In this document: positions 15,335 through 23,360 of the stretch, piece by piece | Layout of the letters: each line of letters opens with the position of its first letter | Position numbering within the stretch: position 1 is the first letter of the stretch | Source: Merdiplasma sp905207905 | GTDB lineage: Bacteria; Bacillota; Clostridia; Lachnospirales; Lachnospiraceae | Assembly: GCA_902475025.1 (NCBI GenBank) | Contig: CABRXX010000022.1 | Coordinates: forward strand, 1-38,393 | Length of the DNA stretch: 38,393 nt | Direction of reading: 5' to 3' | Notes under the pieces: generated by a model | Database searches by the model: none | What the model was told of the DNA's origin: nothing | Seen by the model: only the letters and a program-made list of their open reading frames with translations | Translations under genes and position numbers: made by a program

Positions 15335-17974
15335 GTGGAAAAATATGGAGTAAACCAATTAAGACAGATGTATCTGGATTTTTTCCAGAGCAAAGGGCAT
15401 CTGGTGATGAAGAGCTTTTCTCTTGTCCCTCACAATGACAAGAGCCTGCTTTTGATCAATGCCGGCATGGCGCCTTTGAAGCCTTATTTTACCGGGGCGG
15501 AGATTCCCCCCTGCACAAGAGTGGCTACCTGTCAGAAGTGCATCCGCACCGGAGATATTGAAAATGTAGGTAAGACAGCCCGTCACGGCACTTTCTTTGA
15601 GATGCTGGGAAATTTCTCTTTTGGAGATTATTTTAAGCATGAGGCCATTGCCTGGTCCTGGGAGTTTTTGACTCAGGTAGTGGGACTGGATCCGGAGCGT
15701 CTCTACCCTTCCGTTTATCTGGAGGATGATGAGGCTTTTGAGATCTGGAACAAAGAAGTGGGGATTCCGGCAGAGCGGATCTTCCGCTTTGGCAAGGAGG
15801 ACAATTTCTGGGAGCATGGCGCCGGCCCCTGCGGTCCCTGCTCTGAGATCTACTATGACAGAGGAGAAAAGTATGGCTGCGGAAAACCGGATTGTACCGT
15901 AGGCTGTGACTGCGACCGTTATATCGAAGTCTGGAACAACGTATTCACCCAGTTTGAAAATGATGGAAACGGAAATTATGAGACTCTGAAGCAGAAGAAT
16001 ATTGATACAGGAATGGGGCTGGAGCGCCTGGCTGTGGTGGTTCAGGATGTGGATTCTATTTTTGATGTGGATACTATGGAGGCTCTTCGGGATAAAGTCT
16101 GCGAATTTGCCCATACTACCTATAAGAGCGATGAAAAGAAGGATATTTCCATCCGTCTGATCGTAGACCATATTCGCTCCGCTACTTTTATGATTTCTGA
16201 CGGTATCATGCCTACCAACGAGGGAAGAGGCTATGTGCTTCGCCGTCTGATTCGGAGAGCCGCCCGCCATGGAAGACTGCTGGGCATTGAGGGAGCATTT
16301 TTGTCCAAGCTCAGCGCCACTGTGATCGAAGGTTCCAGAGACGGTTATCCGGAGCTGGAGGAGAAGAAGGACTTTATCTTTAAAGTGCTGGCTCAGGAGG
16401 AAGAGAAGTTTAATAAGACCATTGACCAGGGATTGACGATTCTTGCAGGCATGGAAGCAGAGCTTGAGAAGAAAGGCAAAAAGAGCCTGGATGGCAGAGA
16501 CGCTTTCCTGCTGTATGATACCTATGGCTTCCCGCTGGATCTCACGAAAGAAATCCTGGAGGAGAAGGGATGCGCAGTGGATGAGGAAGGCTTCCGGGTG
16601 TGCATGGAGGAACAACGCACGAAAGCAAGAGAAGCAAGAGCGGTTACCAACTACATGGGGGCAGATGCCACAGTTTACGATGAGATCCCTGTGGAGATCA
16701 CCACAGAGTTTACAGGATATGACTGCCTGGAGGATGAATCTGTGATCACAGTCCTGGCAGGAGAGACAGAATTGACAGAGGCTCTCTCTGACGGAGATAA
16801 GGGAACGGTCATTGTGAAAAAGACTCCTTTCTATGCCACTATGGGAGGCCAGGAGGGAGATCGGGGCGTGATCTCCTGCGCCGGAGGCACCTTTGAGGTG
16901 GAGGATACCATTAAGCTGAGAGGGGACAAGGTAGGCCATGTGGGCCGTATGATTTCCGGTATGCTGAAAGTGGGAGATCAGGTGACCCTTTCTGTGGACG
17001 TATCCGGAAGAAAGGATACAGAGAAGAACCACAGCGCTACCCATCTGCTGCAGAAAGCCTTAAAGATGGTATTGGGCAGCCATGTAGAACAGAAGGGTTC
17101 TCTTGTGACGCCGGATCGTCTCCGGTTTGACTTTGCCCATTTCCAGGCCATGACAGCGGAGGAAATTGGGCAGGTGGAGGCGTTGGTGAACCAGGAGATT
17201 GCAGCAGGTCTTGCGGTCTGCACCGATGTGATGAGTCTGGAGGACGCCAAGAAAACAGGAGCTATGGCTCTGTTTGGAGAGAAATACGGCGAGAGCGTCC
17301 GGGTAGTCTCCATGGGCGACTTCTCCAGGGAGCTGTGCGGCGGTACTCATGTGGCCAATACGGCTGAAGTGAAGAATTTCAAGATCTTAAGCGAGTCCGG
17401 CGTGGCAGCAGGCGTGAGACGTATCGAGGCTCTCACCGGAGATGCGGTGATTGCTTACTATAAGAAAATGGAGAAAGAAGTGGAAGAAGCTGCAGCTCTT
17501 TTGAAGGCTTCCCCCTCCAATCTGCTGGAAAAGATCAGCGCTTTGCAGGCAGAGGTAAAGGCTCTTCACAGCCAGTGCGAATCCTTAAAGAGCAAGCTGG
17601 CAAAGGATGCTCTGGGAGATGTGATGGATCAGGTAAAGGAGATCAAGGGCGTGAAACTTCTGGCCTCCAAGATGGAAGGCGTAGATATGAACGGCCTGCG
17701 GGAGCTGGGAGATCAGCTGAAGGAAAAGCTGGGAGACGGAGTGGTAGTTTTGGCTTCTGTTTCTGAAGGGAAAGTAAACCTGATGGCTACTGCCACTGAC
17801 GGCGCTATGAAAGCTGGCGCCCATGCAGGCAATTTAATCAAAGGCATCGCTGCTTTGGTTGGCGGCGGCGGCGGTGGGCGTCCCAATATGGCTCAGGCTG
17901 GAGGAAAGAATCCGGCTGGCGTGGACGATGCCCTGGCAAAAGCCTGTCAGGTTCTGGAAGGCCAGTTAAAATAA
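15335..17974 (+). CDS. alaS: Alanyl-tRNA synthetase
   Basis: This class II synthetase charges tRNA-Ala. The 879-residue protein is full length. The aminoacylation domain starts at once (QLRQMYLDFFQSKGH, then NAGMAPLKPYFTG and RVATCQKCIRTGDIENVGKTARH). The editing domain, which removes mischarged Ser and Gly, has HSATH at 566-570 and CGGTH at 668-672. A coiled segment (about 705-760) leads into the C-Ala domain with its glycine-rich VGGGGGGRPNMAQAGG near the end. A cysteine-rich insert (GCGKPDCTVGCDCDRY) lies in the catalytic domain, as in other clostridial forms. It starts with GTG at 15335, with GGAGGAG upstream. It is the last recognisable core gene before the phage region. Confidence 0.97.
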   Translation: MEKYGVNQLRQMYLDFFQSKGHLVMKSFSLVPHNDKSLLLINAGMAPLKPYFTGAEIPPCTRVATCQKCIRTGDIENVGKTARHGTFFEMLGNFSFGDYFKHEAIAWSWEFLTQVVGLDPERLYPSVYLEDDEAFEIWNKEVGIPAERIFRFGKEDNFWEHGAGPCGPCSEIYYDRGEKYGCGKPDCTVGCDCDRYIEVWNNVFTQFENDGNGNYETLKQKNIDTGMGLERLAVVVQDVDSIFDVDTMEALRDKVCEFAHTTYKSDEKKDISIRLIVDHIRSATFMISDGIMPTNEGRGYVLRRLIRRAARHGRLLGIEGAFLSKLSATVIEGSRDGYPELEEKKDFIFKVLAQEEEKFNKTIDQGLTILAGMEAELEKKGKKSLDGRDAFLLYDTYGFPLDLTKEILEEKGCAVDEEGFRVCMEEQRTKAREARAVTNYMGADATVYDEIPVEITTEFTGYDCLEDESVITVLAGETELTEALSDGDKGTVIVKKTPFYATMGGQEGDRGVISCAGGTFEVEDTIKLRGDKVGHVGRMISGMLKVGDQVTLSVDVSGRKDTEKNHSATHLLQKALKMVLGSHVEQKGSLVTPDRLRFDFAHFQAMTAEEIGQVEALVNQEIAAGLAVCTDVMSLEDAKKTGAMALFGEKYGESVRVVSMGDFSRELCGGTHVANTAEVKNFKILSESGVAAGVRRIEALTGDAVIAYYKKMEKEVEEAAALLKASPSNLLEKISALQAEVKALHSQCESLKSKLAKDALGDVMDQVKEIKGVKLLASKMEGVDMNGLRELGDQLKEKLGDGVVVLASVSEGKVNLMATATDGAMKAGAHAGNLIKGIAALVGGGGGGRPNMAQAGGKNPAGVDDALAKACQVLEGQLK

Positions 17975-18017
17975 GAAAATTGGCAAGAAGAAGTTGTGAA
18001 AAAAGTGCTGAGTTGTA

Positions 18018-18066
18018 AAATCAAATGCGACAAGGGTTAATACTCTATCGCATTTGATTTTTTTAT
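18018..18066 (+). terminator. Terminator of alaS
   Basis: A perfect 13-bp stem, AAATCAAATGCGA (18018-18030) and TCGCATTTGATTT (18048-18060), with a 17-base loop and a T tract after it. The A-run on the left could let it also act on the opposite strand. Confidence 0.82.
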
Positions 18067-18076
18067 ACAGAAAATC

Positions 18077-18122
18077 AAAGAGTGCAACAAGAGAAAGAAA
18101 CTCTTGTGGCACTCTTTTTTTA
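18077..18122 (+). terminator. Second hairpin terminator at the phage boundary
   Basis: AAAGAGTGC (18077-18085) pairs with GCACTCTTT (18109-18117), and ACAAGAG (18087-18093) with CTCTTGT (18101-18107), leaving one mismatch and a 7-base loop; a T tract follows. It lies only 16 bases after the previous terminator stem and just before the first phage gene, so one arm of the pair may belong to the incoming element. Confidence 0.75.
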
Positions 18123-18155
18123 TTGCGAAGAAAACAGAAAGAAAGGTGGTTGGAC

Positions 18156-18338
18156 ATGAGAAAAGGAGCGAAGCGGCTTAATTATGCAGATAGGCAGCGG
18201 ATTGAGAGTATGAAGAAATCCGGGGCAAAGGTTACAGAGATTGCCCAGGCGGTGGGAGTACACCGGGCCACTATCTACAATGAATTGAAGCGTGGCGGAG
18301 AGCCTTACCGTGCAGAAATAGCACAGAGAGCGTTATAA
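18156..18338 (+). CDS. Short helix-turn-helix protein (HTH_38 / IS30-type N-domain)
   Basis: This 60-residue protein is little more than a DNA-binding domain. NYADRQRIESMKKSG leads into the helix-turn-helix KVTEIAQAVGVHRATIYNELKRG, the pattern found at the N-terminus of IS30-family transposases and in resolvase-like regulators. The catalytic part of a transposase is absent, so a regulatory role in early phage expression is more likely than transposition; this is inferred. GAAAGGTGG lies before the ATG. It is the first gene of the phage block. Confidence 0.75.
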   Translation: MRKGAKRLNYADRQRIESMKKSGAKVTEIAQAVGVHRATIYNELKRGGEPYRAEIAQRAL

Positions 18339-18360
18339 ACGCCGCCCGGCAGCAGGGCAG

Positions 18361-18381
18361 GAAAGCGAGGAACTTAACATG
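18361..18381 (+). repeat. Repeated translation-initiation cassette (exemplar copy)
   Basis: GAAAGCGAGGAACTTAAC followed at once by ATG occurs here, at 18875-18895 and at 23528-23548. Near-identical forms are at 21853-21873 (one change) and 21526-21546 (different last six bases), and looser ones at 20713-20733 and 22540-22561. The copies at 18361 and 23528 share four further upstream bases. Each supplies the GAGG ribosome site of the gene that follows. The conservation extends beyond what a ribosome site needs. Confidence 0.85.
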
Positions 18382-18642
18382 AAGCAGAGAACACTTTACC
18401 AGGTGCGAGTTACCTAGGGAATCCCGTTTTGTGATTATGACGAGGACGGGGAAGAAACACAGGTAAGCAGCGGACGCATAGAAGAGTATGTGGCCGGGAG
18501 ATTTTCAGCAGAGCATAACGCAAAACTATTTGCGGAAGCGTTGGAAAACAAGATTGCAGAGGGAAGCGACTATGTAACAAATTGCTTTACGCCGAAAGTC
18601 TCAATTATAAAAATAATCCAAACGGAAGAGTTGGTGGACTGA
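18379..18642 (+). pseudogene. Unidentified phage gene with an amber codon at position 13
   Basis: ATG 18379 sits right behind a copy of the repeated ribosome-site cassette, so it is a genuine start. The frame reads 12 codons, meets TAG at 18415-18417, then continues open with protein-like composition (CDYDEDGEETQVSSGRIEEY onward) to TGA at 18640-18642, giving 87 residue positions in all. No internal start with a ribosome site was seen after the stop. The gene is therefore inactivated, or read through. TAG is used as an ordinary stop elsewhere in this phage (21396-21398), which argues against recoding. Function not recognised. Confidence 0.6.
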
Positions 18643-18665
18643 TAGAAAGGGGCGAGGACTTTAAT

Positions 18666-18866
18666 ATGAGCAAGTGCATTGTGAAAATTTTAAAAGATGA
18701 AACGCTGGGCGGATTGGCGGAGAAAATCAACAAGGAATTAGAAGAAAATACACGGTCATGGGACACAGTAACGGGTATCAAATACCAAGTGGCAGTAATT
18801 CCGATTATGAGAGGGAAAGAAATAGCCGGGTTTAAAACGGAATATTCCGCACTTATACCAGGTTAA
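18666..18866 (+). CDS. Small phage protein of unknown function
   Basis: This 66-residue protein (MSKCIVKILKDETLGGLAEK at its start) has no recognisable domain. It reads as a compact alpha/beta protein with a central charged helix and has no membrane segment. ATG 18666 is chosen because GGCGAGG lies about 9 bases before it; the frame is open further left only through the broken gene upstream. It is followed after 26 bases by the next gene with its own repeated ribosome-site cassette, and belongs to the early operon of small genes. Confidence 0.6.
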   Translation: MSKCIVKILKDETLGGLAEKINKELEENTRSWDTVTGIKYQVAVIPIMRGKEIAGFKTEYSALIPG

Positions 18867-18892
18867 TGAATTTAGAAAGCGAGGAACTTAAC

Positions 18893-19315
18893 ATGGAAAA
18901 AATACCGGAATGGATTTATAAACCAACAAACTTTTCCCAGGAACTGGAAAAGACATTTGAAGCAGTAGAAAAAGCCCTAGGCTTTAAACTGTTTATTTGG
19001 CAGAAAACATTTATTGCCAACACAACATATAGACAAAGCGGAAGAACCACAGCGGAAATATTACGGGATTTATTGAACATATCAAAACCGCCTTTAGATT
19101 ACACCAAGCCAGTAACAAACCACATGGAGCGGTTTTATAGAGAAGAGACACGGGAAATAAAGGCAAAACTGGACACCGCCGGAATACCGACAAGGACCGT
19201 TTTCTTTTCCAGGCAGGAGAAACAGAAATATTACAGTGAAGCGGAAACCAGGGAGCAGGAGAAAAATATAATACCGGAATTTACGCCGGAATATGGAAAG
19301 AGGATATGGCTATGA
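18893..19315 (+). CDS. Phage protein of unknown function with a P-loop-like segment
   Basis: This 140-residue protein contains ALGFKLFIWQKTFIANTTYR followed by QSGRTTAEILRDLL. The latter resembles a degenerate nucleotide-binding loop of the GRTT type, but the usual GxxxxGK is absent and no Walker B is visible, so ATPase activity is doubtful. ATG 18893 follows a perfect copy of the repeated ribosome-site cassette; the in-frame ATG 18866 has none. The stop codon overlaps the start of the methyltransferase gene as ATGA, suggesting coupled translation. No firm family assignment. Confidence 0.6.
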   Translation: MEKIPEWIYKPTNFSQELEKTFEAVEKALGFKLFIWQKTFIANTTYRQSGRTTAEILRDLLNISKPPLDYTKPVTNHMERFYREETREIKAKLDTAGIPTRTVFFSRQEKQKYYSEAETREQEKNIIPEFTPEYGKRIWL

Positions 19316-20727
19316 AAAACACGGCAGAAATGACACTGGGAAGTCTTTTTGACGGAATAGCCGGGTTTCCATTGGCGGCCAGGCGGCAGGGTATAAAAAC
19401 GGTATGGGTAAGCGAGATAGAGCCGGATTGTATAGACATAGCAAAGCGGCACTTCCCGGAAGCCCTACAACTGGGAGACATTACGCAGATAGACGGGGCA
19501 AAAATCCCCGTTGTGGATATTATCAGTTTTGGAAGCCCTTGCCAGGATTTAAGCGTTGCCGGAAAACAGACGGGGCTTGACGGTTCCCGTTCCGGCTTAT
19601 TCATGGAAGCCGTAAGAATAACCAGGGAAATGAGGGAAAAGACAAATGGACAATATCCAAAATATATCATTTGGGAAAATGTGGCCGGGGCTTTTTCAAG
19701 CAATAAAGGCGAGGACTTCCGCCGGGTCCTGGAAGAAATCACACAGAGCAACATTTCAATGCCTAAAAGTGGGAAATGGGCAACCGCCGGAATGGTTGGA
19801 AATGAGGGACCAGGGGGGGGACGTTCAGTGTACCGCATGGCGATTGCTCGACGCTCAATTTTGGGGAGTGCCCCAACGTAGAAAACGTATCTACCTTGTC
19901 AATGATTTTGGAAATGGACGTGCCGGACAAATACTTTTTGAGTGCGAAAGCGTGTTGGGGTATCATTCGCAGGGCAGAGACGAGGAACAAGGAAATTCCG
20001 ATAATTCTGAAAATAGCCTTACTGGAACGGATTGCAGAGGAATGGCAGAGGACGCAGACGGACAAATGAAATTAGATTTTGGCCGCACCGCTGACAGAAT
20101 TTACATAAACGCCAAAACAAGCGTAACGCTCATGGGAAACGCCGGGGGCGGCGGTGGGAAAACGGGTTTGTATTTACTTCCCGTCTACACCATTGCCGGA
20201 AATGTGATTGGCAGGAACGAGAAAAACGGGGGTCACCAGTTGGGTGTAAATCAAGACATAGCCCCAACGCTTACGGGTGCGGACCGGCACGCCGTAGCAT
20301 ATGCCGCCGGGTTTCTTCCGAAAGCAGGAGCAAAAGCCGGGGGAATTGGATATACAAAGGAAGCAAGCCCAACGCTTATGTCCCAACACCGCCCGGCGGT
20401 AGTGTATGGATATACACAAAGCGGATATGGAGAGTTTAAAGAGGGCGTGGGCACGTTGAAAAAGAGCCGAGGGGCAGCAGGGGGCGGAAGTGAAACCCTT
20501 GCCGTGATAATGGAACGGATTGCCGCAGCGGTTAAATACCGGGTCCGCCGCCTTACACCGCTTGAATGTGAACGCCTGGACGGGTTCCCGGACGAATGGC
20601 AAGGTACGGGGCAAGCGGCAAAGAAATGTCCGACAATGCCCGTTACATGGCCCTGGGCAATAGTATAGCGGTTCCATGTGCGGAGCGTGTTTTTATAGGC
20701 ATAAAGAAAGCGGAAAGCGAGGAATAA
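19312..20727 (+). pseudogene. DNA (cytosine-5-)-methyltransferase, broken by two compensating frameshifts
   Basis: The two halves of one C5-methylase are in different frames. The first (to 19881) has motif I (LFDGIAGFPLAA), the catalytic loop GSPCQDLSVAGKQTGL and ENVAG. The second (to 20668) has QRRKRIYLV, a central part with repeated segments of the type PTLTGADRHAVAY and PTLMSQHRPAVVYG (probably target recognition), and LTPLECERLDGFPD. A run of eight Gs at 19813-19820 carries one base too many; seven would give GPGGDVQCTAWRLLDAQFWG. Near 20599-20602 one base is missing, after which the frame would read KEMSDNARYMALGNSIAVPC and stop at 20727. The net frame is restored, and the true end overlaps the next gene's ribosome site. 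As sequenced no full enzyme is made. Confidence 0.85.
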
Positions 20728-20730
20728 AGA

Positions 20731-20877
20731 ATGAGAGAAAAAGGGCTTTATTTTGCGGCAAGAGAAGCGGAAGAAATAGGCTTTTCTATTGCACTGGTGT
20801 ACATACCGCAAGAAAAGGATTTGCAGTTTTCTATTATGTTTGGCAGTTACATGGTTGCTATTGGGTGGACGTTTTAA
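20731..20877 (+). CDS. Small phage protein of unknown function
   Basis: This 48-residue product (MREKGLYFAAREAEEIGFSI at its start) is partly hydrophobic towards the C-terminus but has no clear membrane helix. The start is supported by a partial copy of the repeated cassette (GAAAGCGAGGAA at 20713-20724), which overlaps the true end of the methyltransferase frame. It lies 18 bases before the next gene. No family recognised; the call as a gene rests on ribosome site and position. Confidence 0.5.
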   Translation: MREKGLYFAAREAEEIGFSIALVYIPQEKDLQFSIMFGSYMVAIGWTF

Positions 20878-20895
20878 AAGAAAGGAAAACAGAGC

Positions 20896-21120
20896 ATGAC
20901 AAATTTAGAAGTATTGTTATTGATTGTAATTTTATTGGTAGTCATAGGCGGCGGAGTAATTTTATACCTGGCACTGGCCGGGTTAGCCATTATCTATTCA
21001 ATGGGTGCAAATGAAAGCCCAAAAGGCCGCCGTATCTTCTTTGGCGTCCTGGGCGTGGTTATGATAATTGCCTTTGTATGTGTTTCCATTTATTTGCACA
21101 AGTACGGGTGGCCGTTATGA
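20896..21120 (+). CDS. Small two-helix membrane protein of the phage early region
   Basis: This 74-residue protein has two strongly hydrophobic segments: about 4-33 (EVLLLIVILLVVIGGGVILYLALAG onward) and about 47-66 (FFGVLGVVMIIAFVCVSIYL), joined by a short polar loop with GANESPKGRR. It should lie in the cytoplasmic membrane as a hairpin. AGAAAGGAAAACAGAGC precedes the ATG. The stop overlaps the next start as ATGA. A holin is unlikely given the position among early genes far from the tail region; superinfection exclusion is one possibility, but nothing in the sequence proves it. Confidence 0.6.
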   Translation: MTNLEVLLLIVILLVVIGGGVILYLALAGLAIIYSMGANESPKGRRIFFGVLGVVMIIAFVCVSIYLHKYGWPL

Positions 21121-21398
21121 AGTTACGGGAATTTCTGACCGTATTTGAACAATCGGACAGATTACGGATTGTAAAGAATGAAAAGGACGTTTATACGGGG
21201 TTCCTGGCCCTTATGACACACGCCGGGGGCGTGGAAGAACTTATGGACGCAGAGGTTAAGCGGTTCAGACCAATACCGGAAATAAGACACAAGGAATGGC
21301 ATAAACGTGGGCTTATGGCACCGTTGCAACCGCAGGAAACACCGGAATATTCCTTTTCAGATTTGCAGATGAACCTATATAACACAATTTATTTATAG
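21117..21398 (+). CDS. Phage protein of unknown function
   Basis: This 93-residue soluble protein begins MKLREFLTVFEQSDRLRIVK. The ATG at 21117 overlaps the stop of the membrane-protein gene (ATGA), which selects this start over an upstream in-frame one. The N-terminal pattern REFL, then acidic, then a hydrophobic strand, is frequent in small phage proteins of clostridia, but no function is known to me. It ends with a normal TAG stop, which overlaps the ribosome site (AGGAG) of the next gene. Confidence 0.55.
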   Translation: MKLREFLTVFEQSDRLRIVKNEKDVYTGFLALMTHAGGVEELMDAEVKRFRPIPEIRHKEWHKRGLMAPLQPQETPEYSFSDLQMNLYNTIYL

Positions 21399-21409
21399 GA
21401 GAACGAAAC

Positions 21410-21559
21410 ATGGCAGAAATGACAATAACGGTAAAAATAGAAGATTTACCGGAATTTAAGGCCAGGCTTGCCAGGATAAAGAAAATTATGCGGCGGCGTG
21501 CCTGGGTAAACGGTCATAGGACCGGGAAAGCGAGGAAAAGCACATGGAAAAGAGCGTGA
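21410..21559 (+). CDS. Very small basic phage protein
   Basis: This 49-residue product starts MAEMTITVKIEDLPEFKARL and ends in a strongly basic tail (about MRRRAWVNGHRTGKARKS). AGGAG at 21397-21401 stands 8 bases before the ATG. The last 16 bases overlap the start of the next gene, whose repeated ribosome-site cassette lies inside this frame. The basic tail could bind nucleic acid. The overlap and size make the gene call moderate. Confidence 0.45.
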   Translation: MAEMTITVKIEDLPEFKARLARIKKIMRRRAWVNGHRTGKARKSTWKRA

Positions 21560-21852
21560 CACCATTAAACGGAATTGTGGAGCCGGATTTTTTGGAATAC
21601 CTGGACAAGACATTTAAGCGGTGGCAGCAGTTGGCCGCCCAGGGCGTGACGTTAGGCAGCCGTGAGATTGCAAAATTGACAAATACCGTATACGGGGCGA
21701 AACTTAACGCCCGTTATGGATTTGAAGCGGTCACACGCCGGGAACCGGACGAAGAGGGCCAGGACCGTTTTACCCTTATGATTTACAAGAACCGTGAAGC
21801 GGTGGAAAATGACCCACCACTTTATCATTTCACAACACCAATTCACAGATAA
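21544..21852 (+). CDS. Phage protein of unknown function
   Basis: This 102-residue protein (MEKSVTPLNGIVEPDFLEYL at its start) looks globular, mixed alpha/beta, with no membrane segment and no cysteine motif. A variant of the repeated cassette (21526-21546) gives the start. It is followed 18 bases later by a further gene with the same cassette. No domain was recognised, so only its membership of the early small-gene block can be stated. Confidence 0.6.
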   Translation: MEKSVTPLNGIVEPDFLEYLDKTFKRWQQLAAQGVTLGSREIAKLTNTVYGAKLNARYGFEAVTRREPDEEGQDRFTLMIYKNREAVENDPPLYHFTTPIHR

Positions 21853-21870
21853 GAAAGCGAGGAATTTAAC

Positions 21871-22572
21871 ATGGGATTTATGGACGGATTTACAAGTGAC
21901 GGAACCGTGGACATGAAGCACACGGAATATTACAACCTTATGAAAGAAGCGGCAAAAGCGGAATTGTTGAGTAATGCGGTAAAAGCGGAAGTGCCGGGCT
22001 TTTATATCCAGGCAATGATTACCGGAGAAAAGCCGGAATTTCTTAATGAACTGAAAGCAGAGGAAGAGGACACGGGCTTTCATGCAGAATATGAGCAGAT
22101 TACCGGGGCGGTTGTTTCCATATTTGAAGCATGGCAGAAAGAAAACGGCGTGGAGAGTGCCGCCACTTCCTTGCACCGACTTATTGACACACTGGAACAA
22201 AACCGCATTGACGAATTAAGGACGATTGCGGAAAACCAGGAAGAACACCGGGAGAAGATGAAAGCGGCGTTTAAAGAAATAGAAGAAACCATGGGAGCCA
22301 TGGCGAAAATGCCGCCTATTACCGTATGTATGGATTTTGGGAGTAAGAAAGGCCGGACGGCAGCAGGAGAGCCGGAAGAGGGCAAGCAACAGAACCGTGA
22401 TTGTTGGAGTTGCCGGACGTGTGGAAATACAAAGCCCATAAGTATGGACGTGGATAAATGCCGGGAGTGCGAGGACGGGAGCAAATACACGGAAGCGGAC
22501 ACACCGGATGAGAAAAGCCACGAAATGGAGAGCGAAGAGGAAAGCGAGGAACCGGACAATGGCAATGAATGA
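21871..22572 (+). CDS. Phage protein with C-terminal zinc-ribbon-like cysteines
   Basis: This 233-residue protein has a largely helical N-terminal part (about 1-155), then a cysteine cluster CWSCRTCGNTK and later CRECEDG, a zinc-ribbon-like pattern, and an acidic tail rich in Glu and Ser. It could contact nucleic acid or another protein through the ribbon. The start is given by a cassette copy (21853-21873). It overlaps the start of the next gene by 14 bases. No known family was recognised. Confidence 0.6.
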   Translation: MGFMDGFTSDGTVDMKHTEYYNLMKEAAKAELLSNAVKAEVPGFYIQAMITGEKPEFLNELKAEEEDTGFHAEYEQITGAVVSIFEAWQKENGVESAATSLHRLIDTLEQNRIDELRTIAENQEEHREKMKAAFKEIEETMGAMAKMPPITVCMDFGSKKGRTAAGEPEEGKQQNRDCWSCRTCGNTKPISMDVDKCRECEDGSKYTEADTPDEKSHEMESEEESEEPDNGNE

Positions 22573-22930
22573 GTTAAGAAAAGAAGTGGAAGCCACCGCA
22601 ATGGCGGAATTAAACCGGGCAAACGCAAAGTTTCCTTTATTCAATAGCACACATGAGGGTTACGCCGTCATTTTAGAGGAAGCAGAGGAAGCCCAGGAAG
22701 CAATGGAAAACGTAAAAACTTCCCTGGCCGTTCTTTGGGACCGGGTAAAGGGCATAGAAGTAGCGTGCTTCCTGGACGAAGATACCACACCAACGGCAAT
22801 TTTCCACCAGGCCATTGACGCCGCTTGTGAAATGGTGCAGACGGCGGCCATGCTTTTAAAGTATGAAATGAGCCTGGGAGAAAAGGCAGGAGAGAAAGGA
22901 GAAAACACACATGGCGATTTATGCGGTTGA
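22559..22930 (+). CDS. MazG-like nucleotide pyrophosphohydrolase (probable)
   Basis: This 123-residue helical protein carries HEGYAVILEEAEEAQEAMEN and later AIDAACEMVQTAAMLLKYEM. The first is the EExxE metal-binding motif and the second supplies the downstream acidic pair expected of all-alpha NTP pyrophosphatases (MazG/dUTPase-like). Such phage enzymes hydrolyse nucleoside triphosphates or lower ppGpp-type alarm signals. GAAAGCGAGGAA, as in the repeated cassette, precedes ATG 22559; ATG 22565 is an alternative. It overlaps both neighbours, as typical of compact phage operons. Family call is probable, substrate unknown. Confidence 0.6.
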   Translation: MAMNELRKEVEATAMAELNRANAKFPLFNSTHEGYAVILEEAEEAQEAMENVKTSLAVLWDRVKGIEVACFLDEDTTPTAIFHQAIDAACEMVQTAAMLLKYEMSLGEKAGEKGENTHGDLCG

Positions 22931-23360
22931 TTTTGACGGCACACTGGCAGTTACCAGGTTCCCGGAAATCGTGGAGCCGAAACGGAAGATAGTAGCGGCG
23001 GTTAAAATGCTCAAAGCAAACGGCCACAAGGTCATTCTTTGGACGAGCCGGGCAGGGCGTGACCTGGAAGCGGCGGTGGAATGGTGCCACGCCCAGGGCT
23101 TAGAGTTTGACGCCGTGAATGAGCCTTTGCCGGAGCAGGTGGCAAGGTGGGGGAATGACACAAGAAAGGTTTATGCGGATTTTTACATAGATGACAAAGC
23201 CATGAGTGTAAGCGAGTTGGAAGCCATTATGGACAAAGTAGTGGACATTGTGGGCGAGTATGTAAACCAGTACAGAAAGGAAAGACGGAACCATGATAAA
23301 GCGGATAATTGGGGCGTTATACGGAATTTTTTTAGAAGAACCGTTGAACCGCCTACATAA
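22911..23360 (+). CDS. HAD-superfamily phosphatase-like protein
   Basis: This 149-residue protein begins with the HAD nucleophile motif DFDGTL (7-12), followed by the motif-II-like segment VILWTSRAGRDLEAAVEWC and the motif-IV acidic pair in ADFYIDDKAMS. It is a small-cap HAD phosphohydrolase, likely acting on a small phosphorylated compound. Its place next to a MazG-like enzyme suggests nucleotide metabolism, which is inference. AGGAGAGAAAGGAG lies before the ATG. The last 68 bases overlap the next gene, whose start is therefore less certain. The C-terminal 25 residues are basic and probably outside the fold. Confidence 0.8.
   Translation: MAIYAVDFDGTLAVTRFPEIVEPKRKIVAAVKMLKANGHKVILWTSRAGRDLEAAVEWCHAQGLEFDAVNEPLPEQVARWGNDTRKVYADFYIDDKAMSVSELEAIMDKVVDIVGEYVNQYRKERRNHDKADNWGVIRNFFRRTVEPPT

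Noticed and set aside
15359..17044. A 561-codon open frame on the minus strand opposite alaS
   Set aside because: Antisense shadow of alaS; no start signal or family resemblance.
18156..18338. IS30-family insertion sequence
   Set aside because: Only the HTH part is present, with no catalytic domain and no terminal inverted repeats around it.
18415..18417. Stop-codon recoding (TAG as sense) in the phage
   Set aside because: TAG is the normal stop of the 21117-21398 gene, directly at the ribosome site of the next gene, and no suppressor tRNA is visible in the window.
20896..21120. Holin
   Set aside because: Two membrane helices alone are not enough, and the gene lies in the early region, far from where lysis genes of such phages are placed.
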